Below, one piece after another: positions 34,285 through 47,199 of a stretch of 64,000 nt of DNA. Source of the stretch: Siphonodentalium dalli (lineage: Eukaryota > Mollusca > Scaphopoda > Gadilida > Siphonodentaliidae); assembly GCA_032622095.1 (NCBI GenBank), contig CP136062.1:53211349-53275348 (forward strand), in the 5' to 3' direction. The position numbers were made by a program, and so were the translations under genes. The notes beneath the pieces were generated by a model. The model saw nothing but the letters and a program-made list of their open reading frames with translations. It had not been told where the DNA came from and did not search any database. The stretch's first letter is position 1, and each line of letters begins with the position of its first letter.

Positions 34285-36160
34285 TGGTCTTATTCAATGT
34301 AAGTTTTTGGGGACCAAGGTGAAGTTAAAACCCAGGATTTCAGACGCTTTTTCTGAATGGGACCAAATATTGACAATTGTTCTTCTCATAATGTTTATTC
34401 AGTGACAAATGACGATGCCGGAAGTTGATCAAAACTCTTCTTTAATTCTGTTTTCTTTCCCAACTTGTGCAACCACTGTCAATGCTTAGTTTCCTCTCGC
34501 TCTATATTAGTGATTTTGGGACCTAACCCGGGAGGATTTGAAAGGGGCAGAGACCAGCTCTCCTACAAGTCACTATTTCCTCTTGCTGTATATTAGTGAT
34601 TTCGGGATCTAACCCAATCAGTGACATCTTTCAATGGTGGCTCGGTGTACTTTGCATGCATATTTGACTTGGTCTTATTCGCAGTAAGTTTCTGGGATCC
34701 CAGGTCAAGTTAAAACCCAGGACTTCAGTTACTTTTTCTGAATGGAACCAAATATCGACAATTGTTCTTCTTCAAAAAAAGTTATTTTTTTTGCGTTCTA
34801 CTTCAAAAATGTTTATTCTGCAAAAAAGGCAAAAGTGAGTTCTTTCTCATTTCTTTCTTTTACATCAGTATTTTATCAACGGTCATTGTGAACAGCATTT
34901 GGTTAAATGTTTGAGTGCAGATAATGCCAGATATAACTTGTTCTGATTCACAGTAAGTTTCTGGGTTCCCAGGTGAAATTAAAACCCAGGACTTGAGATA
35001 CTTTTTCTGAATGAGACCAAATATCAACAACAGTACTGTTCTCCTTCTGTGTTTATTTTCTAAAAAATGGCTGAGTATCTTCTTTCTCTTGGCTCTTTCA
35101 TTTTTTTTCACATCATGATTTTTTCAGATGTTCATCTTCAGCATCAGTGACAAGACTTTCAGAAGGACATCACTCATTACTAAATGGATTTCCCCATGAG
35201 TTGTTACTGTATACATTGGAATGGTAAATGGCCATCATTTGTTAAACTTATTACCTGAATGTTTACTAATGGAACTACTCGTCAATGAGTATTTAGTTAA
35301 ATGTTTTGTGCAGATTTCACTTGGTTTTATTCACAGTAAGTTTCTGTGTTCCCAGGTGAATTTTAAACCCAGGACTTCAGATACTTTTTCTGAATGGAAC
35401 CAAATATCAACAAATGGCCAAGGTGCGACGACTCTTCTCTCATTCTGTTTCGTTTTTCTATTTTTGTTTTGCTTTTGATGGATGCTCGTTGTCAGGGCGA
35501 TAAAATTCAGTGACAAACTGGATTAGTTGATCGAGACTCTTCTTTCATTCTGTTTTGTTTTGTTTTTATTTCTATCGTAGTCACTGTTTTGATGGATGTT
35601 CACTGTTTGTCTCAATGGCAGCTGGGTGAAAGTTTTAAAGTTTTGGTACTATTCTATGTAAGTTTCTGGGTTCCCAGGTGAATTTCAAACCCAGGACTTC
35701 AGATACTTTTTCTGAATGGGACCAAATATCATAAATCCTCTAATGTTTACGGATGTTTTTTGTCTCTGTGCTTTAGATGTGGTAATATTTTTAAATGGCA
35801 TTAAATTCAATGGTGTTTGGATAAAGGTTGGAGCATAGATATCACTTGGTTTTATTCAATGTAAGTTTCTGGGGTCCCAGGTGAATTTCAAACCCAGGAC
35901 TTCAGATACTTTTTCTGCATGGAACCAAATATCGACAAATGGCCAACGTGCGACGACTCTTTCATTCTGTTTTGTTTTGTTTTTTGTTTCTATTGAGTCA
36001 CTGTTTTGATGGATGTTCAGTTTGTCTCAATGACAGCTGGGTGAAAATTTGAAAGTTTGAGTTCAATCTTAACTTGGTCCTATTCGTAGTAAGTTTCTGG
36101 GTTCCCAGGTGAAGGTAAAACCCAGGACTTCAGATACTTTTTCTGCATGGGACCAAATAT
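34285..36160 (+). repeat. Array block 1: seven type-1 hairpins, irregular spacing
   Basis: Hairpins start near 34285, 34669, 34938, 35321, 35643, 35846 and 36074. Spacers are mostly unlike each other; the hairpin part is the conserved part. A piece of the piggyBac-like MITE family (gaactactcgtcaatgagta, 35272) lies between copies 3 and 4. Confidence 0.8.
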
Positions 36161-36258
36161 CGACGATTGTTCTCTCAAATTCATACTGGAAATGTTAATT
36201 TATATTTTGTGAGTTTTTTATTTGGAACAAATGGTTAAAGTTACTGTGAGGACTTCTC

Positions 36259-36341
36259 TTGGTCTTATTCAATGTAAGTTTCTGGGGTCCCAGGTGAATT
36301 TCAAACCCAGGACTTCAGGTGCTTTTTCTGAATAAGACCAA
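36259..36341 (+). ncRNA. Representative type-1 hairpin (83 nt)
   Basis: TTGGTCTTATTCAATG, GTAAGTTTCTGGGGTCC, loop, CCCAGGACTTCAGGTGC, TTTTTCTGAATAAGACCAA. Here the outer stem is fully Watson-Crick (TCTTATTC/GAATAAGA). Most other copies have GAATGGGA, giving two U:G pairs. Confidence 0.55.
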
Positions 36342-36615
36342 ATATCAACAGTGAAATTGCTCACTTGTGTCCATGGTGATTTGTGGTCATTGCAATATCT
36401 CAGGATTCCGATTCAGATGTTCGGAGTTGATTTGGATGTTGCTGCATTTCAATCTGTAGTTTCGTGGATTTCTGGGAAATTTACTGAAATATCTTGTGAC
36501 GACTTCAACAACAATAATAAGGATTACAGTTCAGTGTTAGATAGAAATGAGTGATTCCAGTGGATTTCTGGTAATGTTGGCAAACGATCTTGACTTCAAT
36601 AATGATTTGACACCT

Positions 36616-36697
36616 ACAGTTCAGTGATCGCGGACATTAAGGAATGTTGCTGTTAATTTATTAGTGGATTTCTTGAGATCCGTGATCACTGAACTGT
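36616..36697 (+). ncRNA. Type-2 hairpin, unit 1
   Basis: The 5' arm ACAGTTCAGTGATCGCGGA pairs with the 3' arm TCCGTGATCACTGAACTGT over 19 positions (one G:U). Then comes a 2-nt symmetric internal loop, then TTAAGGAAT/ATTTCTTGA (9 pairs), and a loop of about 22 nt. Proportions fit a pre-microRNA. Confidence 0.55.
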
Positions 36698-38062
36698 TTA
36701 ACGCTTCTATTCAGAGTCAATGGCAACTGGGTTAATTCAATAGTGTTTGGATAAAAGTTGGAGTGCAGGTATGACTTGGTCTTATACACAGTAAGTTTCT
36801 GTGTTCCCAGGTGAATTTCAAACCCAGGACTTCAGATACTTTTTCTGCATGGAACCAAATATCGACAAATGGCCAAGGTGCAATGACCCTTCTTTCATTA
36901 TGTTTTGTTTTTCTATTTATGGTTTGCTTTTGATGGATGCTCGTTGTCAGGGCGATAAAATTCAGTGACAAACTGGATTAATTGATCGAGGCCCTTCTTT
37001 CCATCTGTTTTGTTTTTATTTCTATCGGGTCACTGTTTTGATGGATGTTCACTGTTTGTTTCAATGGCAGCTGGGTGAAAGTTTTGGTCTTATTCAATGT
37101 AAGTTTCTTGGGTCCCAGGTGAAGTTAAAACCCAGGACTTCAGATACTTTTTCTGAATGGAACCAAATATCATCAATCCTCTAATGTTTATGGATGTTCA
37201 ATGTCACTGGGCATCACAGATAGTAATAGTTTTAAATGGCATTAAATTCAATGGTGTTTGGATAAAGGTTGGAGCATAGATATCACTTAGTTTTATTCGT
37301 AGTAAGTTTCTGTGTTCCCAGGTGAAATTAAAACCCAGGACTTCAGAAACTTTTGCTGCATGGGACCAAATATCAACAAATGGCCAACGTGTGACTCTTC
37401 TTTCATTCTGTTTTGTTTTGTTTTTTGTTTCTATTGAGTCACTGTTTTGATGGATGTTCACTGTTTGTCTCAATGACAGCTGGGTGAAAATTTGTTTGAG
37501 TTCAATCTTAACTTTGTCCTATTCGTAGTAAGTTTCTGGGTTCCCAGGTGAAGGTAAAACCCAGGACTTCAGATACTTTTTCTGCATGGGACCAAATATC
37601 GACGATTGTTCTCTCAAATTCATACTGGAAATGTTAATTTATATTTTGTGAGTTTTTTATTTGGAACAAATGGATAAAGTTACTGTGAGGACTTCTCTTG
37701 GTCTTATTCAAAGTAAGTTTCTGGGGTCCCAGGTGAATTTCAAACCCAGGACTTCTGATGCTTTTTCTGAATAAGACCAAATATCAACAGTGAAATTGCT
37801 CACTTGTTTCCATGGTGATTCATGGTCATGGACATTGCGATATCTCAGGATTCCGATTCAGATGTTTGGAGTTGATTTGGATGTTGCTGCATATAAATCT
37901 GTGGTTTGGTGGATTTCTTGGAAATTTACTGAAATATCTTGTGACGACTTCAACAACAATAATAATGACTATACTGTTCAGTGTTAGATAGAAATGAGTG
38001 ATTCCATTGGATTTATGGTAATGTTGCCAAACGATCTTGACTTCAATAATGATTTGACACCT

Positions 38063-38144
38063 ACAGTTCAGTGATCGCGGACATTAAGGAATGTTGCTGT
38101 TAATTTATTAGCGGATTTCTTGAGATCCGTGATCACTGAACTGT
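38063..38144 (+). ncRNA. Type-2 hairpin, unit 2
   Basis: Same stem as 36616-36697, with one loop change (gcggattt). Confidence 0.55.
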
Positions 38145-39488
38145 TTAACGCTTCTATTCAGAGTCAATGGCAACTGGGTTAATTCAATTGTGTTTAGATA
38201 AAAGTTGGAGTGCAGGTATGACTTGGTCTTATTCACAGTAAGTTTCTGTGTTCCCAGGTGAATTTCAAACCCAGGACTTCAGATACTTTTTCTGCATGGG
38301 ACCAAATATCAACAAATGGCCAACGTGTGACGACCCTTCTTTCATTATGTTTTGTTTTTCTATTTATGGTTTGCTTTTGATGGATGCTCGTTGTCAGGGC
38401 GATAAAATTCAGTGACAAACTGGATTAATTGATCGAGACCCTTCTTTCCTTCTGTTTTGTTTTTATTTCTATCGGGTCACTGTTTTGATGGATGTTCACT
38501 GTTTGTCTCAATGGCAGCTGGGTGAAAGTTTTGGTATTATTCAATGTAAGTTTCTTGGGTCCCAGGTGAAGTTAAAACCCAGGACTTCAGATACTTTTTC
38601 TGAATGGGACCAAATATCATCAATCCTCTAATGTTTATGGATGTTCAATGTCACTGGGCATCACAGATAGTAATAGTTTTAAATGGCATTAAATTCAATG
38701 GTGTTTGGATAAAGGTTGGAGCATAGATATCACTTAGTTTTATTCGTAGTAAGTTTCTGTGTTCCCAGGTGAAATTAAAACCCAGGACTTCAGAAACTTT
38801 TGCTGCATGGGACCAAATATCAACAAATGGCCAACGTGCGACGACTCTTTCATTCTGTTTTGTTTTGTTTTTTGTTTCTATTGAGTCACTGTTTTGATGG
38901 ATGTTCACTGTGTGAAAATTTGTTTGAGTTCAATCTTAACTTGGTCCTATTCATAGTAAGTTACTGGGGTCCCAGGTGAAATTAAAACCCAGGACTTCAG
39001 ATACTTTTTCTGCATGGGACCAAATATCGACGATTGTTCTCTCAAATTCATACTGGAAATGTTAATTTATATTTTGTGAGTTTTTTATTTGGAACAAATG
39101 GTTAAAGTTACTGTGAGGACTTCACTTGGTCTTATTCACAGTAAGTTTCTGGGGTCCCAGGTGAATTTAAAACCCAGGACTTCAGATACTTTTTCTGAAT
39201 AAGACCAATTATCAACAGTGAAAGTTTTCATTTGTTTCCATGGTGATTCGTGGTCATGGTCATTGTGATATCTCAGGATTCCGATTCAGATGTTCGGAGT
39301 TGATTTGGATGTTGCTGCATATCAATCTATGGTTTGGTGGATTTATGAGAAATTTACTGAAATATCTTCTGATGACTTCAACAACAATAATAAGGATTAC
39401 AGTTCAGTGTTAAATAGAAATGAGTGATTCCATTGGATTTCTGGTAATGTTGCCAAACGATCTTGACTTCAATAATGATTTGACACCT

Positions 39489-39570
39489 ACAGTTCAGTGA
39501 TCGCGGACATTAAGGAATGTTGCTGTTAATTTATTAGTGGATTTCTTGAGATCCGTGATCACTGAACTGT
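39489..39570 (+). ncRNA. Type-2 hairpin, unit 3
   Basis: Stem identical to 36616-36697. Confidence 0.55.
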
Positions 39571-40102
39571 TTAACGCTTCTATTCAGAGTCAATGGCAAC
39601 TGGGTTAATTCAATTGTGTTTAGATAAAAGTTGGAGTGCAGGTATGACTTGGTCTTATTCACAGTAAGTTTCTGTGTTCCCAGGTGAATTTCAAACCCAG
39701 GACTTCAGATACTTTTTCTGCATGGGGCCAAATATCGACAAATGGCCAAGGTGCAATGACCAATTCTTTCATTGTGTTTTGTTTTTCTATTTATGGTTTG
39801 CTTTTGATGGATGCTCGTTGTCAGGGCGATAAAATTCAGTGACAAACTGGATTAATTTATCGAGACCCTTCTTTCCTTCTGTTTTGTTTTTATTTATATC
39901 GGGTCACTGTTTTGATGGATGTTCACTGTTTGTCTCAATGGCAGCTGGGTGAAAGTTTTGGTATTATTCAATGTAAGTTTCTTGGGTCCCAGGTGAAGTT
40001 AAAACCCAGGACTTCAGATACTTTTTCTGAATGGGACCAAATATCATCAATCCTCTAATGTTTATGGATGTTCATTGTCACTGGGCATCACAGATAGTAA
40101 TA

Positions 40103-40152
40103 CCATTAATCAGTATGCCGACGACACTACACTCATCCTGGAGGTAAACGCA
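40103..40152 (+). pseudogene. 50-bp reverse-transcriptase fragment (YADD motif) patched into one repeat unit
   Basis: In unit 3 the spacer text 'gttttaaatggcatta' is replaced by about 50 bp that translates as INQYADDTTLILEVNA (frame 40105-40152). This is the catalytic YADD box of a non-LTR reverse transcriptase. It is absent from the six sister units. Confidence 0.75.
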
Positions 40153-40972
40153 GAATTCAATGGTGTTTGGATAAAGGTTGGAGCATAGATATCACTTAGT
40201 TTTATTCGTAGTAAGTTTCTGTGTTCCCAGGTGAAATTAAAACCCAGGACTTCAGAAACTTTTGCTGCATGGGACCAAATATCAACAAATGGCTAATGTG
40301 CGACGACTCTTTCATTCTGTTTTGTTTTGTTTTTTGTTTCTATTGAGTCACTGTTTTGATGGATGTTCACTGTTTGTCTCAATGACAGCTGGGTGAAAAT
40401 TTGTTTGAGTTCAATCTTAACTTGGTCCTATTCGTAGTAAGTTTCTGGGGTCCCAGGTGAAATTAAAACCCAGGACTTCAGATACTTTTTCTGCATGGGA
40501 CCAAATATCGACGATTGTTCTCTCAAATTCATACTGGAAATGTTAATTTATATTTTGTGAGTTTTTTATTTGGAACAAATGGTTAAAGTTACTGTGAAGA
40601 CTTCTCTTGGTCTTATTCACAGTAAGTTTCTGGGGTCCCAGGTGAATTTCAAACCCAGGACTTCTGATGCTTTTTCTGAATAAGACCAAATATCAACAGT
40701 GAAAGTTTTCATTTGTTTCCATGGTGATTCGTGGTCATGGTCATTGTGATATCTCAGGATTCCGATTCAGATGTTCGGAGTTGATTTGGATGTTGCTGCA
40801 TATCAATCTATGGTTTGGTGGATTTCTGAGAAATTTACTGAAATATCTTCTGATGACTTCAACAACAATAATAATAAGGACTACAGTTCAGTGTTAGATA
40901 GAAATGAGTGATTCCAATGGATTTCTGGTAATGTTGCCAAGCGATCTTGACTTCAATAATGACTTGACACCT

Positions 40973-41054
40973 ACAGTTCAGTGATCGCGGACATTAAGGA
41001 ATGTTGCTGTTAATTTATTAGTGGATTTCTTGAGATCCGTGATCGCTGAAATGT
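40973..41054 (+). ncRNA. Type-2 hairpin, unit 4, with 3'-arm changes
   Basis: The 3' arm reads GATCGCTGAAATGT: one change converts U:A to U:G (pairing kept on plus-strand RNA), another makes a single mismatch. Confidence 0.5.
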
Positions 41055-42411
41055 TTAACGCTTCTATTCAGAGTCAATGGCAACTGGGTTAATTAAATTG
41101 TGTTTAGATAAAAGTTGGAGTGCAGGTATGACTTGGTCTTATTCACTGTAAGTTTCTGTGTTCCCAGGTGAATTTCAAACCCAGGACTTCAGATACTTTT
41201 TCTGCATGGGACCAAATATCAACAAATGGCAAAGGTGCGATGACCATTCTTTCATTATGTTTTGTTTTTCTATTTATGGTTTGCTTTTGATGGATGCTCG
41301 TTGTCAGGGCGATAAAATTCAGTGACAAACTGGATTAATTGATCGAGACCCTTCTTTCCTTCTGTTTTCTTTTTATTTCTATCGGGTCACTGTTTTGATG
41401 GATGTTCACTGTTTGTCTCAATGGCAGCTGGGTGAAAGTTTTGGTATTATTCACTGTAAGTTTCTTGGGTCCCAGGTGAAGTTAAAACCCAGGACTTCAG
41501 ATACTTTTTCTGAATGGGACCAAATATCATCAATCCTCTAATGTTTATGGATGTTCAATGTCACTGGGCATCACAGATAGTAATAGTTTTAAATAGCATT
41601 AAATTCAATGGTGTTTGGATAAAGGTTGGAGCATAGATATCACTTAGTTTTATTCGTAGTAAGTTTCTGTGTTCCCAGGTGAAATTAAAACCCAGGACTT
41701 CAGAAACTTTTGCTGCATGGGACCAAATATCAACAAATGGCCAACGTGTGACTCTTCTTTCATTCTGTTTTGTTTTGTTTTTTGTTTCTATTGAGTCACT
41801 GTTTTGATGGATGTTCACTGTTTGTCTCAATGACAGCTGGGTGAAAATTTGTTTGAGTTCAATCTTAACTTGGTCCAATTCGTAGTAAGTTTCTGGGTTC
41901 CCACGTGAAGTTAAAACCCAGGACTTCAGATACTTTTTCTGTATGGGACCAAATATCGACGATTGTTTTCTCAAATTCATACTGGAAATGTTAATTTATA
42001 TTTTGTGAGTTTTTTATTTGGAACAAATGGTTAAAGTTACTGTGAGGACTTCACTTGGTCTTATTCAAAGTAAGTTTCTGGGGTCCCAGGTGAATTTAAA
42101 ACCCAGGACTTCTGATGCTTTTTCTGAATAAGACCAAATATCAACAGTGAAATTGCTCACTTGTTTCCATGGTGATTCATGGACATTGCGATATCTCAGG
42201 ATTCTGATTCAGATGTTCGGAGTTGATTTGGATGTTGCTGCATATCAATCTATGGTTTGGTGAATTTCTGAGAAATTTACTGAAATATCTTCCGATGACT
42301 TCAACAACAATAATAAGGATTACAGTTCAGTGTTAGATAGAAATGAGTGATTCCATTGGATTTCTGGTAATGTTGGCAAACGATCTTGACTTCAATAATG
42401 ATTTGACACCT

Positions 42412-42493
42412 ACAGTTCAGTGATCGCGGACATTAAGGAATGTTGCTGTTAATTTATTAGTGGATTTCTTGAGATCCGTGATCACTGAACTGT
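42412..42493 (+). ncRNA. Type-2 hairpin, unit 5
   Basis: Stem as in 36616-36697. Confidence 0.55.
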
Positions 42494-44371
42494 TTAACGC
42501 TTCTATTCAGAGTCAATGGTAACTTGTTTAATTCAATTGTGTTTAGATAAAAGTTGGAGTGCAGGTATGACTTGGTCTTATTCACAGTAAGTTTCTGTGT
42601 TCCCAGGTGAATTTAAAACCCAGGACTTCAGATACTTTTTCTGCATGGGACCAAATATCAACAAATGGCCAAGGTGCAATGACCAATTCTTTCATTGTGT
42701 TTTGTTTTTCTATTTATGGTTTGCTTTTGATGGATGCTCGTTGTCAGGGCGATAAAATTCAGTGACAAACTGGATTAATTGATCGAGACCCTTCTTTCCT
42801 TCTGTTTTGTTTTTATTTCTATCAGGTCACTGTTTTGAGGAATGTTCACTGTTTGTCTCAATGGCAGCTGGGTGAAAGTTTCGGTCTTATTCGCTGTAAG
42901 TTTCTTAGGTCCCAGGTGAATTTAAAACCCAGGACTTCAGATACTTTTTCTGAATGGGACCAAATATCATCAATCCTCTAATGTTTATTGATGTTTATTG
43001 TCTCTGTGCATTACAGGTGGTAATAGTTTTAAATGGAATTAAATTCAATGGTGTTTGGATAAATGTTGGAGCGTAGATATCACTTGGTCCTATTCGTTGT
43101 AAGTTTCTGGGTTCCCAGGTGAATTTCAAACCCAGGACTTCAGATACTTTTTCTGCATGGAACCAAATATCGACAAATGGCCAAGGTGCAATGACCCTTC
43201 TTTCATTATGTTTTGTTTTTCTATTTATGGTTTGCTTTTGATGGATGCTCGTTGTCAGGGCGATAAAATTCAGGGACAAACTGGATTAATTTATCGAGAC
43301 CCTTCTTTCCTTCTGTTTTGTTTTTATTTATATCGGGTCACTGTTTTGATGGATGTTCACTGTTTGTCTCAATGGCAGCTGGGTGAAAGTTTTGGTATTA
43401 TTCAATGTAAGTTTCTTGGGTCCCAGGTGAAGTTAAAACCCAGGACTTCAGATACTTTTTCTGAATGGGACCAAATATCATCAATCCTCTAATGTTTATG
43501 GATGTTCATTGTCACTGGGCATCACAGATAGTAATAGTTTTAAATAGCATTAAATTCAATGGTGTTTGGATAAAGGTTGGAGCATAGATATCACTTAGTT
43601 TTATTCGTAGTAAGTTTCTGTGTTCCCAGGTGAAATTAAAACCCAGGACTTCAGAAACTTTTGCTGCATGGGACCAAATATCAACAAATGGCCAATGTGC
43701 GACGACTCTTTCATTCTGTTTTGTTTTGTTTTTTGTTTCTATTGAGTCACTGTTTTGATGGATGTTCACTGTTTGTCTCAATGACAGCTGGGTGAAAATT
43801 TGTTTGAGTTCAATCTTAACTTGGTCCTATTCGTAGTAAGTTTCTGGGGTCCCAGGTGAAATTAAAACCCAGGACTTCAGATACTTTTTCTGCATGGGAC
43901 CAAATATCGACGATTGTTCTCTCAAATTCATACTGGAAATGTTAATTTATATTTTGTGAGTTTTTTATTTGGAACAAATGGTTAAAGTTACTGTGAAGAC
44001 TTCTCTTGGTCTTATTCACAGTAAGTTTCTGGGGTCCCAGGTGAATTTCAAACCCAGGACTTCTGATGCTTTTTCTGAATAAGACCAAATATCAACAGTG
44101 AAAGTTTTCATTTGTTTCCATGGTGATTCGTGGTCATGGTCATTGTGATATATCAGGATTCCGATTCAGATGTTCGGAGTTGATTTGGATGTTGCTGCAT
44201 ATCAATCTATGGTTTGGTGGATTTCTGAGAAATTTACTGAAATATCTTCTGATGACTTCAACAACAATAATAATAAGGACTACAGTTCAGTGTTAGATAG
44301 AAATGAGTGATTCCAATGGATTTCTGGTAATGTTGCCAAACGATCTTGACTTCAATAATGACTTGACACCT

Positions 44372-44453
44372 ACAGTTCAGTGATCGCGGACATTAAGGAA
44401 TGTTGCTGTTAATTTATTAGTGGATTTCTTGAGATCCGTGATCGCTGAAATGT
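44372..44453 (+). ncRNA. Type-2 hairpin, unit 6
   Basis: Carries the same 3'-arm changes as 40973-41054, showing that units 4 and 6 share recent ancestry. Confidence 0.5.
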
Positions 44454-45816
44454 TTAACGCTTCTATTCAGAGTCAATGGCAACTGGGTTAATTAAATTGT
44501 GTTTAGATAAAAGTTGGAGTGCAGATATGACTTGGTCCTATTCACAGTAAGTTTCTGTGTTCCCAGGTGAATTTCAAACCCAGGACTTCAGATACTTTTT
44601 CTGCATGGGACCAAATATCAACAAATGGCCAAGGTGCGATGACCCTTCTTTCATTATGTTTTGTTTTTCTATTTATGGTTTGCTTTTGATGGATGCTCGT
44701 TGTCAGGGCGATAAAATTCAGTGACAAACTGGATTAATTGATCGAGACCCTTCTTTCCTTCTGTTTTGTTTTTATTTCTATCGGGTCACTGTTTTGATGG
44801 ATGTTCACTGTTTGTCTCAATGGCAGCTGGGTGAAAGTTTTGGTATTATTCACTGTAAGATTCTTGGGTCCCAGGTGAAGTTAAAACCCAGGACTTCAGA
44901 TACTTTTTCTGAATGGGACCAAATATCATCAATCCTCTAATGTTTATGGATGTTCAATGTCACTGGGCATCACAGATAGTAATAGTTTTAAATAGCATTA
45001 AATTCAATGGTGTTTGGATAAAGGTTGGAGCATAGATATCACTTAGTTTTATTCGTAGTAAGTTTCTGTGTTCCCAGGTGAAATTAAAACCCAGGACTTC
45101 AGAAACTTTTGCTGCATGGGACCAAATATCAACAAATGGCCAACGTGTGACTCTTCTTTCATTCTGTTTTGTTTTGTTTTTTGTTTCTATTGAGTCACTG
45201 TTTTGATGGATGTTCACTGTTTGTCTCAATGACAGCTGGGTGAAAATTTGTTTGAGTTCAATCTTAACTTGGTCCAATTCGTAGTAAGTTTCTGGGTTCC
45301 CAGGTGAAGTTAAAACCCAGGACTTCAGATACTTTTTCTGTATGGGACCAAATATCGACGATTGTTTTCTCAAATTCATACTGGAAATGTTAATTTATAT
45401 TTTGTGAGTTTTTTATTTGGAACAAATGGTTAAAGTTACTGTGAGGACTTCACTTGGTCTTATTCAAAGTAAGTTTCTGGGGTCCCAGGTGAATTTAAAA
45501 CCCAGGACTTCTGATGCTTTTTCTGAATAAGACCAAATATCAACAGTGAAATTGCTCACTTGTTTCCATGGTGATTCATGGTCATGGACATTGCGATATC
45601 TCAGGATTCTGATTCAGATGTTCGGAGTTGATTTGGATGTTGCTGCATATCAATCTATGGTTTGGTGGATTTCTGAGAAATTTACTGAAATATCTTCTGA
45701 TGACTTCAACAACAATAATAAGGATTACAGTTCAGTGTTAGATAGAAATGAGTGATTCCATTGGATTTCTGGTAATGTTGCCAAACGATCTTGACTTCAA
45801 TAATGATTTGACACCT

Positions 45817-45898
45817 ACAGTTCAGTGATCGCGGACATTAAGGAATGTTGCTGTTAATTTATTAGTGGATTTCTTGAGATCCGTGATCACTGAACTGT
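45817..45898 (+). ncRNA. Type-2 hairpin, unit 7
   Basis: Stem as in 36616-36697. Confidence 0.55.
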
Positions 45899-47199
45899 TT
45901 AACGCTTCTATTCAGAGTCAATGGCAACTGGGTAAATTCAATTGTGTTTAGTTAAAAGTTGGAGTGCAGGTATGACTTGGTCTTATTCACAGTAAGTTTC
46001 TGTGTTCCCAGGTGAATTTCAAACCCAGGACTTCAGATACTTTTTCTGCATGGGGCCAAATATCGACAAATGGCCAACGTGTGACGACCCTTCTTTCATT
46101 ATGGTTTGTTTTTCTATTTATGGTTTGCTTTTGATGGATGCTCATTGTCAGGGCGATAAAATTCAGTGACAAACTGGATTAATTGATCGAGACCCTTCTT
46201 TCCTTCTGTTTTTATTTCTATCAGGTCACTGTTTTGAGGAATGTTCACGGTTTGTCTCAATGGCAGCTGGGTGAAAGTTTTGGTCTTATTCGCTGTAAGT
46301 TTCTTGGGTCCCAGGTGAATTTCAAACCCAGGACTTCAGACACTTTTTCTGCATGGGACCAAATATCAACAAATGGCCAAGGTGCGATGACCCTTCTTTC
46401 ATTATGTTTTGTTTTTCTATTTATGGTTTGCTTTTGATGGATGCTCGTTGTCAGGGCGATAAAATTCAGTGACAAACTGGATTAATTGATCGAGACCCTT
46501 CTTTCCTTCTGTTTTGTTTTTATTTCTATCAGGTCACTGTTTTGAGGAATGTTCACGGTTTGTCTCAATGGCAGCTGGGTGAAAGTTTTGGTCTTATTCG
46601 CTGTAAGTTTCTTAGGTCCCAGGTGAATTTAAAACCCAGGACTTCAGATACTTTTTCTGAATGGGACCAAACACCATCAATCCTCTAATGTTTATTGATG
46701 TTTATTGTCTCTGTGCATTACAGGTGGTAATAGTTTTAAATGGAATTAAATTCAATGGTGTTTGGATAAAGATTGGAGCGTAGATATCACTTGGTCCTAT
46801 TCGTAGTAAGTTTCTGTGTTCCCAGGTGAAATTAAAACCCAGGACTTCAGAAACTTTTTCTGCATGGGACCAAATATCAACAAATGGCCAACGTGCGACT
46901 CTTCTTTCATTCTGTTTTGTTTTTTTATTTCTATTGAGTCACTATTTTGATGGAAGTTCACTGTTTGTCTCAATGAAAGCTGAGTGAAAATTTGAAAGTT
47001 TGAGCTCAATCTTAACTTGGTCCTATTCGTAGTAAGTTTCTGTGTTCCCAGGTGAAGTTAAAACCCAGGAATTCAGATACTTTTTCTGCATGGGACCAAA
47101 TATCGATGATTGTTCTCTCAGATTCAGACTGGAATGTTAATTTATATTGTGTAATGTTTATTTGGAACAAATGGGAATTTTAAGACTCTTATCACACTC

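Larger units (their letters stand above)
36259..47099 (+). repeat. Array block 2: ~1.44 kb higher-order repeat, seven units
   Basis: Unit starts: 36259, 37698, 39126, 40607, 42055, 44006, 45454 (lengths 1439, 1428, 1481, 1448, 1951, 1448 and about 1.6 kb). Each has a type-2 hairpin plus five type-1 hairpins (seven in unit 5, six in unit 7). Further type-1 starts: 36776, 37084, 37287, 37513; 38223, 38531, 38734, 38941; 39649, 39958, 40196, 40422; 41133, 41441, 41644, 41870; 42572, 42881, 43084, 43392, 43595, 43821; 44532, 44840, 45043, 45269; 45977, 46280, 46588, 46791, 47017. The recurring minus-strand frames here (PFVDIWSHAEKVSEVLGLKF) are hairpin shadows. Confidence 0.88.

Noticed and set aside
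35331-46475. Recurring minus-strand frames of 61-139 residues (MSLNFIALTTSIHQKQ..., ...PFVDIWSHAEKVSEVLG...)
   Set aside because: They are the same repeat unit read in one frame. Small indels between copies shift or stop the frame, and the conserved part is the hairpin, which covaries as RNA.
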